NCBI RefSeq assembly: GCF_036226505.1
Contig: NZ_CP108484.1
Coordinates: 4,836,001 to 4,900,000 of the forward strand
DNA: 64,000 nt
From: Kitasatospora sp. NBC_01246
GTDB taxonomy: Bacteria; Actinomycetota; Actinomycetes; Streptomycetales; Streptomycetaceae
Direction of reading: 5' to 3'
In this document: in pieces, positions 25,160-33,075 of the stretch
Layout of the letters: each line of letters opens with the position of its first letter
How positions within the stretch are numbered: the stretch's first letter is position 1
Notes under the pieces: model-generated
Told to the model about the DNA's origin: nothing
The model's database searches: none
The model's input: the letters and a program-made list of their open reading frames with translations, nothing else
Position numbers and translations under genes: made by a program

Positions 25160-25948
25160 TCAGAGCAGCTGGTGCTCCGCGTGCGGCGGGGCCGGGGTGC
25201 CCAGGGCGTTGCGGCGCCGGGGCATCCGCAGGGTCACCATCCGCCGCCAGCCGAACGCCCGGTCGTACAGGTAGAGCACGTGGACGCCCGCCGTCACCAC
25301 GGCGCGCTGCCAGCGCGGCCACCCGAGGATCCGCGCCATCCGGGTCGTCACGGCGAGCCCGACGTCCCGGTGGGTGCGGATCTCGCCGCGCGCGCTGGTC
25401 TCCAGGGTGTGCCGGACGTACGGGCCGTGGCCCTCGGCGACCAGCCGCAGCAGCTCCTCGTGGCAGTAGGCGAGGTGGTTGTCCTCGTCGGCGGAGATCA
25501 TCCGCATCGCGCGGCCGAGATCCGGATTGTCGCCGTACACCTTGACCAGCTGGCGCATCTGCTCGGCCGCGCGCTGCTCGGTCACCCGGCTGTGCGCCAG
25601 GTAGGTGATGATCTCCCGCTCGGCCAGCGGCACCTCGCTGTTCAGCCGCTCGTGCGAGAGGCCGACGCCCTGGCGCTCCAGCAGCATGCAGTAGTCCGCT
25701 TCGGCGGGGACGTCGATCCTGGGCAGGCCGCGCTTGTGCAGCAGCTGGGTGAAGATCCGGCCGTGCTTGCGCTCGTCGGCGCCGTGCCGGGCGATCTTGG
25801 GGGCGAGGACCGGGTCGCGGGTGAGGGCGGCGATCCGCTCGTTCTCCCAGCCGCCCTGGTCCTCGCCGCCGGCCGCGATGCTGCAGAAGAGCTGATAGGC
25901 CTCGTCGTTGCGGTAGATCTCGGTGAAGAGCGATCGGGTGCTGAGCAT
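25160..25948 (-). CDS. Ferritin-like (rubrerythrin-type) diiron protein
   Basis: This 262-residue protein has two E-x-x-H helix motifs typical of ferritin-like diiron sites, DERKHGRIF and SADEDNHLAYCHEEL, with further Glu residues in GWENERIAAL and SRVTEQRAAEQM. The C-terminal 60 residues contain a hydrophobic stretch (WQRAVVTAGVHVLYLYDRAFGW), so it may touch the membrane. The ATG has a strong AGGAGG site. Substrate and reaction are unknown; oxidative-stress or oxygenase roles are both possible. It is convergent with folE. Confidence 0.75.
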   Translation of the reverse strand: MLSTRSLFTEIYRNDEAYQLFCSIAAGGEDQGGWENERIAALTRDPVLAPKIARHGADERKHGRIFTQLLHKRGLPRIDVPAEADYCMLLERQGVGLSHERLNSEVPLAEREIITYLAHSRVTEQRAAEQMRQLVKVYGDNPDLGRAMRMISADEDNHLAYCHEELLRLVAEGHGPYVRHTLETSARGEIRTHRDVGLAVTTRMARILGWPRWQRAVVTAGVHVLYLYDRAFGWRRMVTLRMPRRRNALGTPAPPHAEHQLL

Positions 25949-26079
25949 GGGGCCTCCTGCACGGATCAGGTGTCCACCCGGGCCGTTCGGCCGGGCGGTC
26001 GCGATACGTTCCCCGTGGTGCCGGCGGACCGGCCCGACCGGCCGGTAACCACTCGTCCGGCGGCCGTCGCCGCCGGCGG

Positions 26080-27240
26080 TCAGGTCCAGGTGAGCCGGGC
26101 GCTCATCCACTCCAGGGCGGCCGGGAGCTCGCGGATCCAGCTGTCGAAGTTGTGGCCGCCGTCGTCCAGGTAGAGCGACTCGACCTTGAACTGCGGATTG
26201 GCGGCCGCGACCTGCTGGGCGAGGTCGACGAACTTCACCGTCTCCGGGTAGTCGGTCTCCTTGCGGGTGCTGATCACCAGCAGCGAGAGGTTCGGCGCGG
26301 GGAGGTTCTGCAGCCGCCAGCCGAGGTCGCTCTGGTCGGCCAGCGCCTTGTCGCCGCCGAAGAGGTTGCCGCCGGTGAACTGGTCCTCGGCGACCTTGAA
26401 GTCGCCGTGCATCCCCACGCCGTTGCCGTAGACGTCCGGGTAGCGCATCGCGAGCCGCATCGCGCAGCTGCCGCCGGTCGAGAAGCCGAGCACGCCCCAG
26501 GACGAGGGCGAGCGGCTGACCCGGTACGCCGAGCGCAGCGCCTCGGGCACGTCCTTGGCGAACCAGGACTCGGCGCGCGGGCCGCCGGGGACGTCGACGC
26601 ACTCGGTGTCGCGCGGCGGGGCGACGCTCGGCCGGGCCATCACGATGATCGTGGGGGCCATCTTGCCGCCCTTGCGCAGCTCCCAGGCGGTCTGCGGGAC
26701 GGGCAGGTCCTTGAGCAGGTGCATGGTGGTGCCGGGGAAGCCGGCGATGGTCAGCAGCACCGGGAAGCGCACCATGGCGAGGTTCGGGTCGAAGTACTCG
26801 GGCGGCAGGTAGACGAACATCTGGTCGGAGAGGCCGGTCTCCTTGCCCGCCACCCGGACCGATTCGATCTTGCCGACCTCCTCCGGGGGGCCCTTGGGCA
26901 GATCGGTCACGGTCTCCAGGCCGCCCTCCTCGGTCGGCTGGACCAGCGCGTCGGAGACCGGGGTGCCGCTGTGGTGGCGCTCGCTGCTGGTGAGCGCGAG
27001 CTTGGCGCCGCCGGGGCTGAGCAGGTCGTCCCATGAGGTGTAGAAGCCGAACGAGTTGTTGACCGACAGCGCCAGCACCGCGAGCACCGAGACCTGAGTG
27101 ACGGTCAGCAGGCCGATCCGCCCGAGCACCGGGAGCGGGCGCTGCCGGGCCAGCCGGGGCCAGAGCCAGAGGGTGGTGAGCAGGGCCGCCGCGCCGAGCG
27201 CGAGCAGCGAGTTCACCAGCGCGTCGCTGGTCAGTTCCAT
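26080..27240 (-). CDS. Membrane-anchored esterase (PF00756, mycolyltransferase-like fold)
   Basis: This 386-residue protein has an N-terminal region with two hydrophobic segments (residues 8-30 and 40-65), then an extracellular alpha/beta hydrolase domain. The nucleophile elbow is GFSTGGSCAMRLA, and a late D-D-G-G-H-N-F-D-S-W supplies the catalytic His. The architecture resembles actinobacterial esterases related to antigen 85. The ATG at 27240 is preferred over the codon at 27282 because CGGAAGG lies eight bases upstream. The acyl substrate is unknown. Confidence 0.8.
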   Translation of the reverse strand: MELTSDALVNSLLALGAAALLTTLWLWPRLARQRPLPVLGRIGLLTVTQVSVLAVLALSVNNSFGFYTSWDDLLSPGGAKLALTSSERHHSGTPVSDALVQPTEEGGLETVTDLPKGPPEEVGKIESVRVAGKETGLSDQMFVYLPPEYFDPNLAMVRFPVLLTIAGFPGTTMHLLKDLPVPQTAWELRKGGKMAPTIIVMARPSVAPPRDTECVDVPGGPRAESWFAKDVPEALRSAYRVSRSPSSWGVLGFSTGGSCAMRLAMRYPDVYGNGVGMHGDFKVAEDQFTGGNLFGGDKALADQSDLGWRLQNLPAPNLSLLVISTRKETDYPETVKFVDLAQQVAAANPQFKVESLYLDDGGHNFDSWIRELPAALEWMSARLTWT

Positions 27241-27613
27241 GCCGTCGGCCTTCCGGTGGGAAACTCTCGGTGCAGGCTTCATCGTCTGGCGGTGCGTCAG
27301 CCACGGCCATCGCGGCTAGGCTGTCCGGACGTCGGGGCAGGCGGAGTCCGGGGCGATCCGACGCAACCGGTCCCCCGGAACGCGGCGTCCACCGTACGTA
27401 CCGGGTATGCGGGGGTCCGTCGCGCCACGCGGCGGGAAGGCTCCGGCGCCCACCCCTCGGCTCAACCACAGCGTCCGCCGAACACCGGTTTACCCTCCGT
27501 TGCCGGATGTTTGGTGTGCGCATTGCCCGATGAAGGAAAAGGCATGAAGGTCCCTCACAACTCCTCCCCCGGAGTGACAGGACTGCAGTCCGCAGCCTCT
27601 ACGCTGAGCTTCC
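27241..27613. promoter_or_regulatory. Divergent promoter region of the esterase and mprF-like genes
   Basis: No sizeable gene is seen. At 27544 an ATG with a strong AGGAAAAGG ribosome site opens a 30-codon ORF that runs out of frame into the next gene and ends at 27636. GTGACA (27574-27579) and TACGCT (27600-27605) resemble -35 and -10 elements and would start transcription at the ATG at 27614, which has no ribosome site of its own. Confidence 0.35.
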
Positions 27614-29452
27614 ATGAGCGTTCCCGTGTCCGTTGAGCCGAGCCCCGAGCAGCCGCCCCGCCGCCGCGGCCTGCAGACGCTTCGTACCCAAGCGGCCGCC
27701 GTCCCCCGGGCCTGGCTCCCCGGCGCGGTCGGCTACGCCTGTCTGCTGATCGGTCTGGTGGACACCGCCAGCGCGGTGTTCCCCAAGCTCCGGCACACCA
27801 AGGTGCACGACTTCGCGGGGCAGCTGCCCGGCGGCACCACGACCCTGGCCGCGGCCGGCACGCTGATGGTCGGCCTGCTGCTGGTGCTGCTCGCCCACGC
27901 CCTGCGCCGCCGGAAGCGGCGGGCCTGGCGGGCCGTCTGCGTGCTGCTGCCGGTCGGCGCGGCGCTGCACATCCTGCGCTGGCACCAGATCGGCCCGGCG
28001 GTCGTCTCGCTGGTGCTGTTCGCGGTGATGCTGGTGCACCGGCGCGAGTTCTACGCCAAGGCCGACCCCCGGACCCGCTGGCGGGCGGTGGTCAACCTGG
28101 TCGTGATGGGGGCGATCAGCGTCGCGCTCGGCCTGCTGGTGGTCTCCACCCGGACCGGGTACGAGATCGGCGACCCGAGCCTGTTCCACCGGCTTGAGCA
28201 CGTCGGGTACGGACTGTTCGGCTTCGAAGGGCCGGTCGACTACAGCTCGGACCGGGTCTCCGACCAGGTCGCCTACCTGCTCGGCGGGCTGGGCCTGATC
28301 ACCGCCTTCACCACCGCCTACCTGGCGCTGCGGCCGGAGAAGCCCAAGCCGGAGCTGACCGCCGAGGACGAGGAGAAGGTCCGCGCGCTGCTCGACCGGC
28401 ACGGCGAGCGCGACTCGCTCGGCTACTTCGCGCTGCGCCGGGACAAGAGCGTGCTGTTCTCGCCCTCCGGCAAGGCGGCGATCTCCTACCGGGTGGTCTC
28501 CGGCGTGATGCTCGCCTCGGGTGACCCGGTCGGCGACGTCGAGGCCTGGCCGGGTGCGATCAAGGTCTTCATGACCGAGGCCCGCGAGCACGCCTGGGTG
28601 CCGGCCGTGATGGGCTGCAGCGAGGTGGGCGGCGAGGTCTGGACCCGCGAGGCGGGGCTGGACGCGCTGGAGCTGGGTGACGAGGCGATCGTCGACACCG
28701 GGACGTTCTCACTCGCGGGCCGGGCGATGCGCAACGTGCGCCAGATGGTCAAGCGGATCGAGCGCAACGGCTACTCCTGCCAGGTGCGGCGGGTCGCCGA
28801 CCTCACGCCGGACGAGAAGTACCGGATCGCCGACGCCGCCTCCCGCTGGCGCGGCACCGACACCGAGCGCGGCTTCTCGATGGCCCTCGGCCGCTTCGGC
28901 GACCCGGGCGACGACGCCTGCGTGGTGGTCACCGCGCACAAGGCGCCGGAGGAGGGCGAGGACGGCGACGACCTGAAGGCCGTGCTGCACTTCGTGCCCT
29001 GGGGGCCGGACGGCATCTCGTTGGAGCTGATGCGCCGCGACCGCGCCGCCGACCCCGGTCTGAACGAGCTGCTGATCGTCGCCGCGCTGCAGGCGGTGCC
29101 GGCGATGGGCGTGCGCCGGGTCTCGCTCAACTTCGCGATGTTCCGCTCGGCCCTGGCGCGCGGTGAGCGGATCGGCGCCGGCCCGGTGCTGCGGGCCTGG
29201 CGCGGGCTGCTGGTGTTCCTGTCGCGCTGGTTCCAGATCGAGTCGCTGTACAAGTTCAACGCCAAGTTCCAGCCCGAGTGGGAGCCGCGGTTCCTGGTCT
29301 TCCCGAACACCCGGGACCTGCCCCGGATCGGGTTCGCCGCGATGCAGGCGGAGGCCTTCATCACCCTCGGCATGCCGCGCTTCGGCCGCAAGCCGCAGCG
29401 CCAGGGCCCGCTGCCGGCCCCGGGCCGCCCTGAGGTCACCGAGGCCGCGTAG
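27614..29452 (+). CDS. MprF-like protein (DUF2156, lysyl-phosphatidylglycerol synthase domain)
   Basis: This 612-residue protein has an N-terminal membrane part with five or six helices to about residue 245 and a cytoplasmic DUF2156 domain from about 255. The second half holds LGYFALRRDKSVLFSPSGKAAISYRVVSGVMLASGDPVGD and MNFAMF-like SLNFAMFRSALARGERIG. This is the transferase domain that moves lysine or another amino acid from aminoacyl-tRNA to phosphatidylglycerol, reducing surface charge and raising resistance to cationic agents. It lacks the fused LysRS domain of mycobacterial LysX. No ribosome site is visible, so translation may be leaderless. Confidence 0.85.
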   Translation: MSVPVSVEPSPEQPPRRRGLQTLRTQAAAVPRAWLPGAVGYACLLIGLVDTASAVFPKLRHTKVHDFAGQLPGGTTTLAAAGTLMVGLLLVLLAHALRRRKRRAWRAVCVLLPVGAALHILRWHQIGPAVVSLVLFAVMLVHRREFYAKADPRTRWRAVVNLVVMGAISVALGLLVVSTRTGYEIGDPSLFHRLEHVGYGLFGFEGPVDYSSDRVSDQVAYLLGGLGLITAFTTAYLALRPEKPKPELTAEDEEKVRALLDRHGERDSLGYFALRRDKSVLFSPSGKAAISYRVVSGVMLASGDPVGDVEAWPGAIKVFMTEAREHAWVPAVMGCSEVGGEVWTREAGLDALELGDEAIVDTGTFSLAGRAMRNVRQMVKRIERNGYSCQVRRVADLTPDEKYRIADAASRWRGTDTERGFSMALGRFGDPGDDACVVVTAHKAPEEGEDGDDLKAVLHFVPWGPDGISLELMRRDRAADPGLNELLIVAALQAVPAMGVRRVSLNFAMFRSALARGERIGAGPVLRAWRGLLVFLSRWFQIESLYKFNAKFQPEWEPRFLVFPNTRDLPRIGFAAMQAEAFITLGMPRFGRKPQRQGPLPAPGRPEVTEAA

Positions 29453-29466
29453 GCCGTCGCCCGCCC

Positions 29467-29500
29467 CCGGACCCCCGTCGGAGACCCGGCGGGGGTCCGG
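29467..29500 (+). terminator. Terminator between mprF-like gene and folP
   Basis: A 15-bp stem (29467-29481 with 29486-29500, one T-G pair) and a four-base loop, AGAC, follow the stop codon by 14 bases. Confidence 0.75.
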
Positions 29501-29541
29501 TCGTCTCCGGGGGAGCGGGGACTTGAACTGATAATGGGGTT

Positions 29542-30447
29542 ATGAGCACTTCGCTGTCCTTCTCGCTGCCGGCCGGACTGCCGCGGCTCGACCGCTGCTC
29601 CGTGATGGGCGTGGTCAATGTGACCCCCGACTCCTTCTCGGACGGCGGGATGTGGCACGACCCCGCCCGGGCCATCGCCCACGGCCTGGCGCTCCGGGCC
29701 CGCGGCGCGGACCTGGTGGACGTCGGCGGCGAGTCCACCCGCCCCGGCTCGCAGCGGGTGCCCGAGGAGGAGGAGCTGGGCCGGGTGCTGCCGGTGGTGC
29801 GCGAGCTGGCCGACTCCGGGGTGGTCGTCTCGGTCGACACCATGCGCGCCTCCGTCGCGGAGCGGGCCGTCGCGGCCGGTGCCCGGATCATCAACGACGT
29901 CTCCGGCGGCCTGGCCGACCCCGCGATGGCCCGGGTGGTGGCCGAGACCGGCGTGCCCTTCGTGGTGATGCACTGGCGCGGGCAGTCCGCCGACATGGAC
30001 AGCCTGGCCGTCTACGGCGACGTGGTCGCGGACGTGGTCGGCGAGCTCACGGCCCGGATGGACGCGCTGCTGGCGGCCGGCGTCAAGGAGGAGCAGCTGA
30101 TCCTGGACCCGGGCCTGGGCTTCGCCAAGACCGCCGAGCACAACTGGGCCCTGCTCGGCGGGCTCCCGGCGCTCACCGCGCTCGGCCGTCCCGTCCTCGT
30201 CGCCGCATCGCGCAAGCGGTTCCTGGGTACGCTGCTCGCCGACCCGGAAACCGGGGAACTGCGCCCGGCCAGGGAGCGCGACGACGCGACCGCCGCGGTG
30301 TCGGTGCTGTCGGCCGGGGCCGGGGCCTGGGCGGTGCGGGTGCACGACGTGGCCGGCACGGCGGACGCCGTCCGGGTGGTCGCCGCCTGGCAGCGGGCGG
30401 CCCGGCAGGACCCCTCCGGCCCGTCGGCGGGCCGGAGCGGCAGGTGA
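29542..30447 (+). CDS. folP: Dihydropteroate synthase
   Basis: This 301-residue enzyme condenses p-aminobenzoate with dihydropterin pyrophosphate and is the sulfonamide target. Signatures are MGVVNVTPDSFSDGG, VDVGGESTRPGSQRV, IINDVSGG and LVAASRKRFLG. GATAAT at 29530-29535 lies exactly seven bases before the ATG and there is no ribosome site, so the message may be leaderless, although no -35 is clear. The NTF2-like gene follows after 13 bases. Confidence 0.94.
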   Translation: MSTSLSFSLPAGLPRLDRCSVMGVVNVTPDSFSDGGMWHDPARAIAHGLALRARGADLVDVGGESTRPGSQRVPEEEELGRVLPVVRELADSGVVVSVDTMRASVAERAVAAGARIINDVSGGLADPAMARVVAETGVPFVVMHWRGQSADMDSLAVYGDVVADVVGELTARMDALLAAGVKEEQLILDPGLGFAKTAEHNWALLGGLPALTALGRPVLVAASRKRFLGTLLADPETGELRPARERDDATAAVSVLSAGAGAWAVRVHDVAGTADAVRVVAAWQRAARQDPSGPSAGRSGR

Positions 30448-30460
30448 AACGGGAGGGTCT

Positions 30461-30961
30461 GTGGCAGGTGACGGCAGGGTGAGCGGCGAGACCGCGGGTC
30501 AGCGCGCCCGGGAAGCGGACCGGGAGGCCGTACTGGAGGCCAACCGGGCGCTGTACGAGGCGTTGGAGAACGGCGATCTGGAGGCCGTCGAGGAGGCCTG
30601 GCTGGGGGCCGACGAGGCCGACGACAAGGGCGGCGTGGTCTGCGTGCACCCCGGCTGGCCGGTGCTGCGCGGGCGGGCCCAGGTGACCCGCTCCTACATG
30701 TTGATCATGGCGAACACGGAGTACATCCAGTTCATCCTGACCGACGTCGAGGCCGAGGTTCAGGGGGATGTGGCCCTTGTCACGTGCACCGAGAACATCC
30801 TTTCCGGCGGCGAGGCGGAGGAGGAGGGCGAACTCGGCCCGCTGGTCGGCGGAAAGGTCGTCTCGACCAATCTCTTCCGCCGCACCCCGGCGGGCTGGAA
30901 GCTCTGGTCCCACCACGGTTCACCCGTTCTGACCAGCGGGGACGACGAGGACGAGGACTGA
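30461..30961 (+). CDS. NTF2-like / SnoaL-fold protein
   Basis: This 166-residue protein has the NTF2-like pattern ANRALYEALENGDLEAVEEAWL, VVCVHPGWPVLRGRAQVTRSY and FRRTPAGWKLWSHHGSPVL, ending in an acidic tail. Such small alpha+beta cones often bind a hydrophobic ligand or act as isomerases, but no catalytic pair can be assigned here. The GTG start has a GGGAGGG ribosome site, and it sits between folP and folB as in related genomes. Confidence 0.8.
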   Translation: MAGDGRVSGETAGQRAREADREAVLEANRALYEALENGDLEAVEEAWLGADEADDKGGVVCVHPGWPVLRGRAQVTRSYMLIMANTEYIQFILTDVEAEVQGDVALVTCTENILSGGEAEEEGELGPLVGGKVVSTNLFRRTPAGWKLWSHHGSPVLTSGDDEDED

Positions 30962-31195
30962 CCCGGGGCCCGCTGGGGAAATGCCCGCCGGAGGCGGCCC
31001 GGGAATTCCCGGACGGCCACCGAACGTTCACGTCAATCGCCGATCCGGCGTGCGTGGCGTCGGTTCGTGCCGGGTAGGACGGTCAGGCGTTGTCGGCGCT
31101 CGCGGGTAGATTCGAAACGCAGTGGCGGCCGTCGTGTCCGCCTCCGCCCTGCCTTCCCCCCGCTTTCCGGGGCAGGGCCCGTCCGAGTGGGAGCA

Positions 31196-31567
31196 GTGAT
31201 TCGTTTGCTGGACCGCGTCACCCTGCGGGGCCTGCGTGCCCGGGGTCACCACGGTGTCTTCGAGCGCGAGCGCGTCGAGGGCCAGACCTTCGTGGTGGAC
31301 CTCGTGCTCCACCTGGACACCCGCCCCGCCGCGTCCGGCGACGACCTCACCCGCACGGCGCACTACGGCGTCGTGGCCGAGGAGGTCACCGCGATCATCG
31401 CCGGCGAGCCGGTCGACCTGATCGAGACCCTGGCGCAGCGCATCGCGGACCAGTGCCTGGCGCACGAGGCGGTCGAGGAGGTCGAGGTCACCGTGCACAA
31501 GCCCGACGCCCCGATCACCGTGCCGTTCGACGACGTGACCGTGACCATCCACCGGGGCCGCGCATGA
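31196..31567 (+). CDS. folB: Dihydroneopterin aldolase
   Basis: This roughly 123-residue enzyme cleaves dihydroneopterin to hydroxymethyl-dihydropterin. Family signatures are LRARGHHGVFERERVEGQTFVVD, LTRTAHYGVVAEEV and LIETLAQRIAD; the catalytic Lys is in VTVHKPDAPI. The start is uncertain: GTG at 31187, GTG at 31196 or TTG at 31205 are in frame and share one GGGAG. Its stop overlaps a 21-codon ORF that in turn overlaps folK. Confidence 0.9.
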   Translation: MIRLLDRVTLRGLRARGHHGVFERERVEGQTFVVDLVLHLDTRPAASGDDLTRTAHYGVVAEEVTAIIAGEPVDLIETLAQRIADQCLAHEAVEEVEVTVHKPDAPITVPFDDVTVTIHRGRA

Positions 31568-31629
31568 CCCGCACCGCGTACCCCGTGCCAGCCGCAGAGC
31601 CCGTTCCAGTTGTAGGGGAAGCCCGATGA
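31564..31629 (+). CDS. 21-aa coupling ORF between folB and folK
   Basis: The ATG at 31564 overlaps the folB stop (ATGA) and its own TGA at 31627-31629 overlaps the folK ATG at 31626 (again ATGA). The peptide, rich in Pro, Ala and Val, has no homologue that I recognise. Its likely function is to keep ribosomes moving from folB into folK; the peptide may have no role of its own. folK also has its own ribosome site, TAGGGGAAG, inside this ORF. Confidence 0.4.
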   Translation: MTRTAYPVPAAEPVPVVGEAR

Positions 31630-32225
31630 GCACCAGCGACCCGACCGCCTCGCCGAGCACGTTCGACCTGGAGAACCGGGTGGACTCGGCCGACGCCACG
31701 CTGCACAGCCAGCGCTGCGCCGTGATCGCCCTCGGCTCCAACCTGGGCAACCGCCTGGACACCCTCCAGGGCGCCGTGGACGCCCTCGCCGACACCCCCG
31801 GGCTCAAGATCAAGGCCGTCTCCGGCGTCTACGAGACGGAGGCCCTCGGCGGCCCCGACGAGCAGCCCAACTACTACAACGCGGTGGTGGTGCTGCGCAC
31901 CACCCTGCCCCCGCGCGACCTGCTGGAGCGCGGCAACGCGATCGAGGACGCCTTCGGCCGGGTCCGCACCGTGCGCTGGGGCCCGCGGACGCTGGACGTC
32001 GACATCCTGGCCTACGAGGGCGTCACCAGCGACGACCCGCAGCTGTTGCTGCCGCACCCGCGCTCGCACGAGCGGGCCTTCGTGCTCGCCCCCTGGCTGG
32101 ACGCCCAGCCGGAGGCCGAGGTGCCCGGCCACGGCCAGGTCGCCGCGCTGCTCCAGGCGCTCGGCGGCGCCGACGCCCAGGGCGTCCGGCGGCGCGAGGA
32201 CATCGGGCTGACCCTGCCGGAGTAG
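31626..32225 (+). CDS. folK: Hydroxymethyl-dihydropterin pyrophosphokinase
   Basis: This 199-residue HPPK transfers pyrophosphate from ATP to hydroxymethyl-dihydropterin. Signatures are ALGSNLGNRLDTLQGAVDAL, VYETEALGG, QPNYYNAVV, and the catalytic loop VRWGPRTLDVDIL. The first 30 residues are a non-conserved extension. It follows folB through a 21-codon coupling ORF. Confidence 0.93.
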   Translation: MSTSDPTASPSTFDLENRVDSADATLHSQRCAVIALGSNLGNRLDTLQGAVDALADTPGLKIKAVSGVYETEALGGPDEQPNYYNAVVVLRTTLPPRDLLERGNAIEDAFGRVRTVRWGPRTLDVDILAYEGVTSDDPQLLLPHPRSHERAFVLAPWLDAQPEAEVPGHGQVAALLQALGGADAQGVRRREDIGLTLPE

Positions 32226-32237
32226 GCCCCGCCGGCC

Positions 32238-32275
32238 CGTACGGCCGGGAACTCGGACGAGGTCCCGGCCGTACG
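32238..32275 (+). terminator. Terminator after folK
   Basis: CGTACGGCCGGGA (32238-32250) and TCCCGGCCGTACG (32263-32275) form a perfect 13-bp stem around a 12-base loop, just after the folK stop. Confidence 0.7.
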
Positions 32276-32461
32276 AGTAGGTGTCCGCCATCCGCGCGGG
32301 TGCCCGCCGGCCCGGGCCCGGTACGGTGGCCTGGCGCCGTCGTACCGTCCGCCCCGCCCCGTCGCCGGGCCGGGGCGCCTCCCAGCCGTCGGCCGGGGGG
32401 AGCAGGGCCGGGCCCGGGGGCGGCCGCCCGACACCGCAACCCCGGGAAGGACCACGTCCGA

Positions 32462-32953
32462 GTGAAGCTGCTTCGCCTCCGTCTGCTGGTCGGCATCACC
32501 GCCGCGACCACGGCGCTGTCGTGGGCCGGTGCCAAGCTGTGGGCCTCCCTGGACACCCTGCCCGCGGTGCCGGGTGCGGCTCCGGTGGTACTGGCCGCGG
32601 TGGCGGTGATCCTGCTCGCCACGGCGATCTCGCTGCGCTCCCGGCTGAAGGCGGCGCGCGAGCGCCAGCCCGGGGCGAAGGGCGTCGACCCGCTGGGCGC
32701 CGCCCGGGCGGTGGTGCTGGCGCAGGCGAGCGCGCTGGTCTCGTCGGTGGTCACCGGCATCTACGCGGGCGCGGGCATCTACCTGCTCGGCGAACTGGAC
32801 GTGCAGGCCCGCCAGGACCAGGCCGTCACCGCCGGCTTCGCGGTGCTGGCCGGGGTGGCGGTGATCGCGGCGGCGCTCTGGCTGCAGCACGTGTGCAAGC
32901 TGCCGGAGGACCACGACGACCCGAGCGGCCCGGCGGCGACCTCGCACCGCTGA
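32462..32953 (+). CDS. DUF3180 membrane protein
   Basis: This 163-residue protein has four hydrophobic helices (about 7-25, 39-55, 85-110 and 122-140), the layout of DUF3180, which is often found right after folK. Function is unknown. The GTG start has GGGAAGG 11 bases before it. A 236-base gap with a terminator separates it from folK, so it may have its own promoter. Confidence 0.82.
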   Translation: MKLLRLRLLVGITAATTALSWAGAKLWASLDTLPAVPGAAPVVLAAVAVILLATAISLRSRLKAARERQPGAKGVDPLGAARAVVLAQASALVSSVVTGIYAGAGIYLLGELDVQARQDQAVTAGFAVLAGVAVIAAALWLQHVCKLPEDHDDPSGPAATSHR

Positions 32954-33039
32954 GCGGACCCGCTTCGGTGATCATGGGTGAGGGCCCGGGTACAAGCGGT
33001 AAAGCTTGCGCAGTGTCAAGGGCCAAAGCGGACCCTGGG

Positions 33040-33069
33040 CTGACACGGCCCCAATTCGCACGCTAGTTT
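33040..33069 (+). promoter_or_regulatory. Housekeeping-type promoter, apparently leaderless
   Basis: CTGACA (33040-33045) and TAGTTT (33064-33069), 18 bases apart, match the main sigma factor consensus well. Transcription would begin about seven bases further, at the ATG at 33076. No ribosome site is present, which is consistent with a leaderless message. Confidence 0.5.
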
Positions 33070-33075
33070 CTTGGC

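Noticed and set aside
25160..27523. One 787-codon minus-strand frame
   Set aside because: Only 25160-25948 encodes the ferritin-like protein. Upstream of it the frame is a shadow of the esterase gene.
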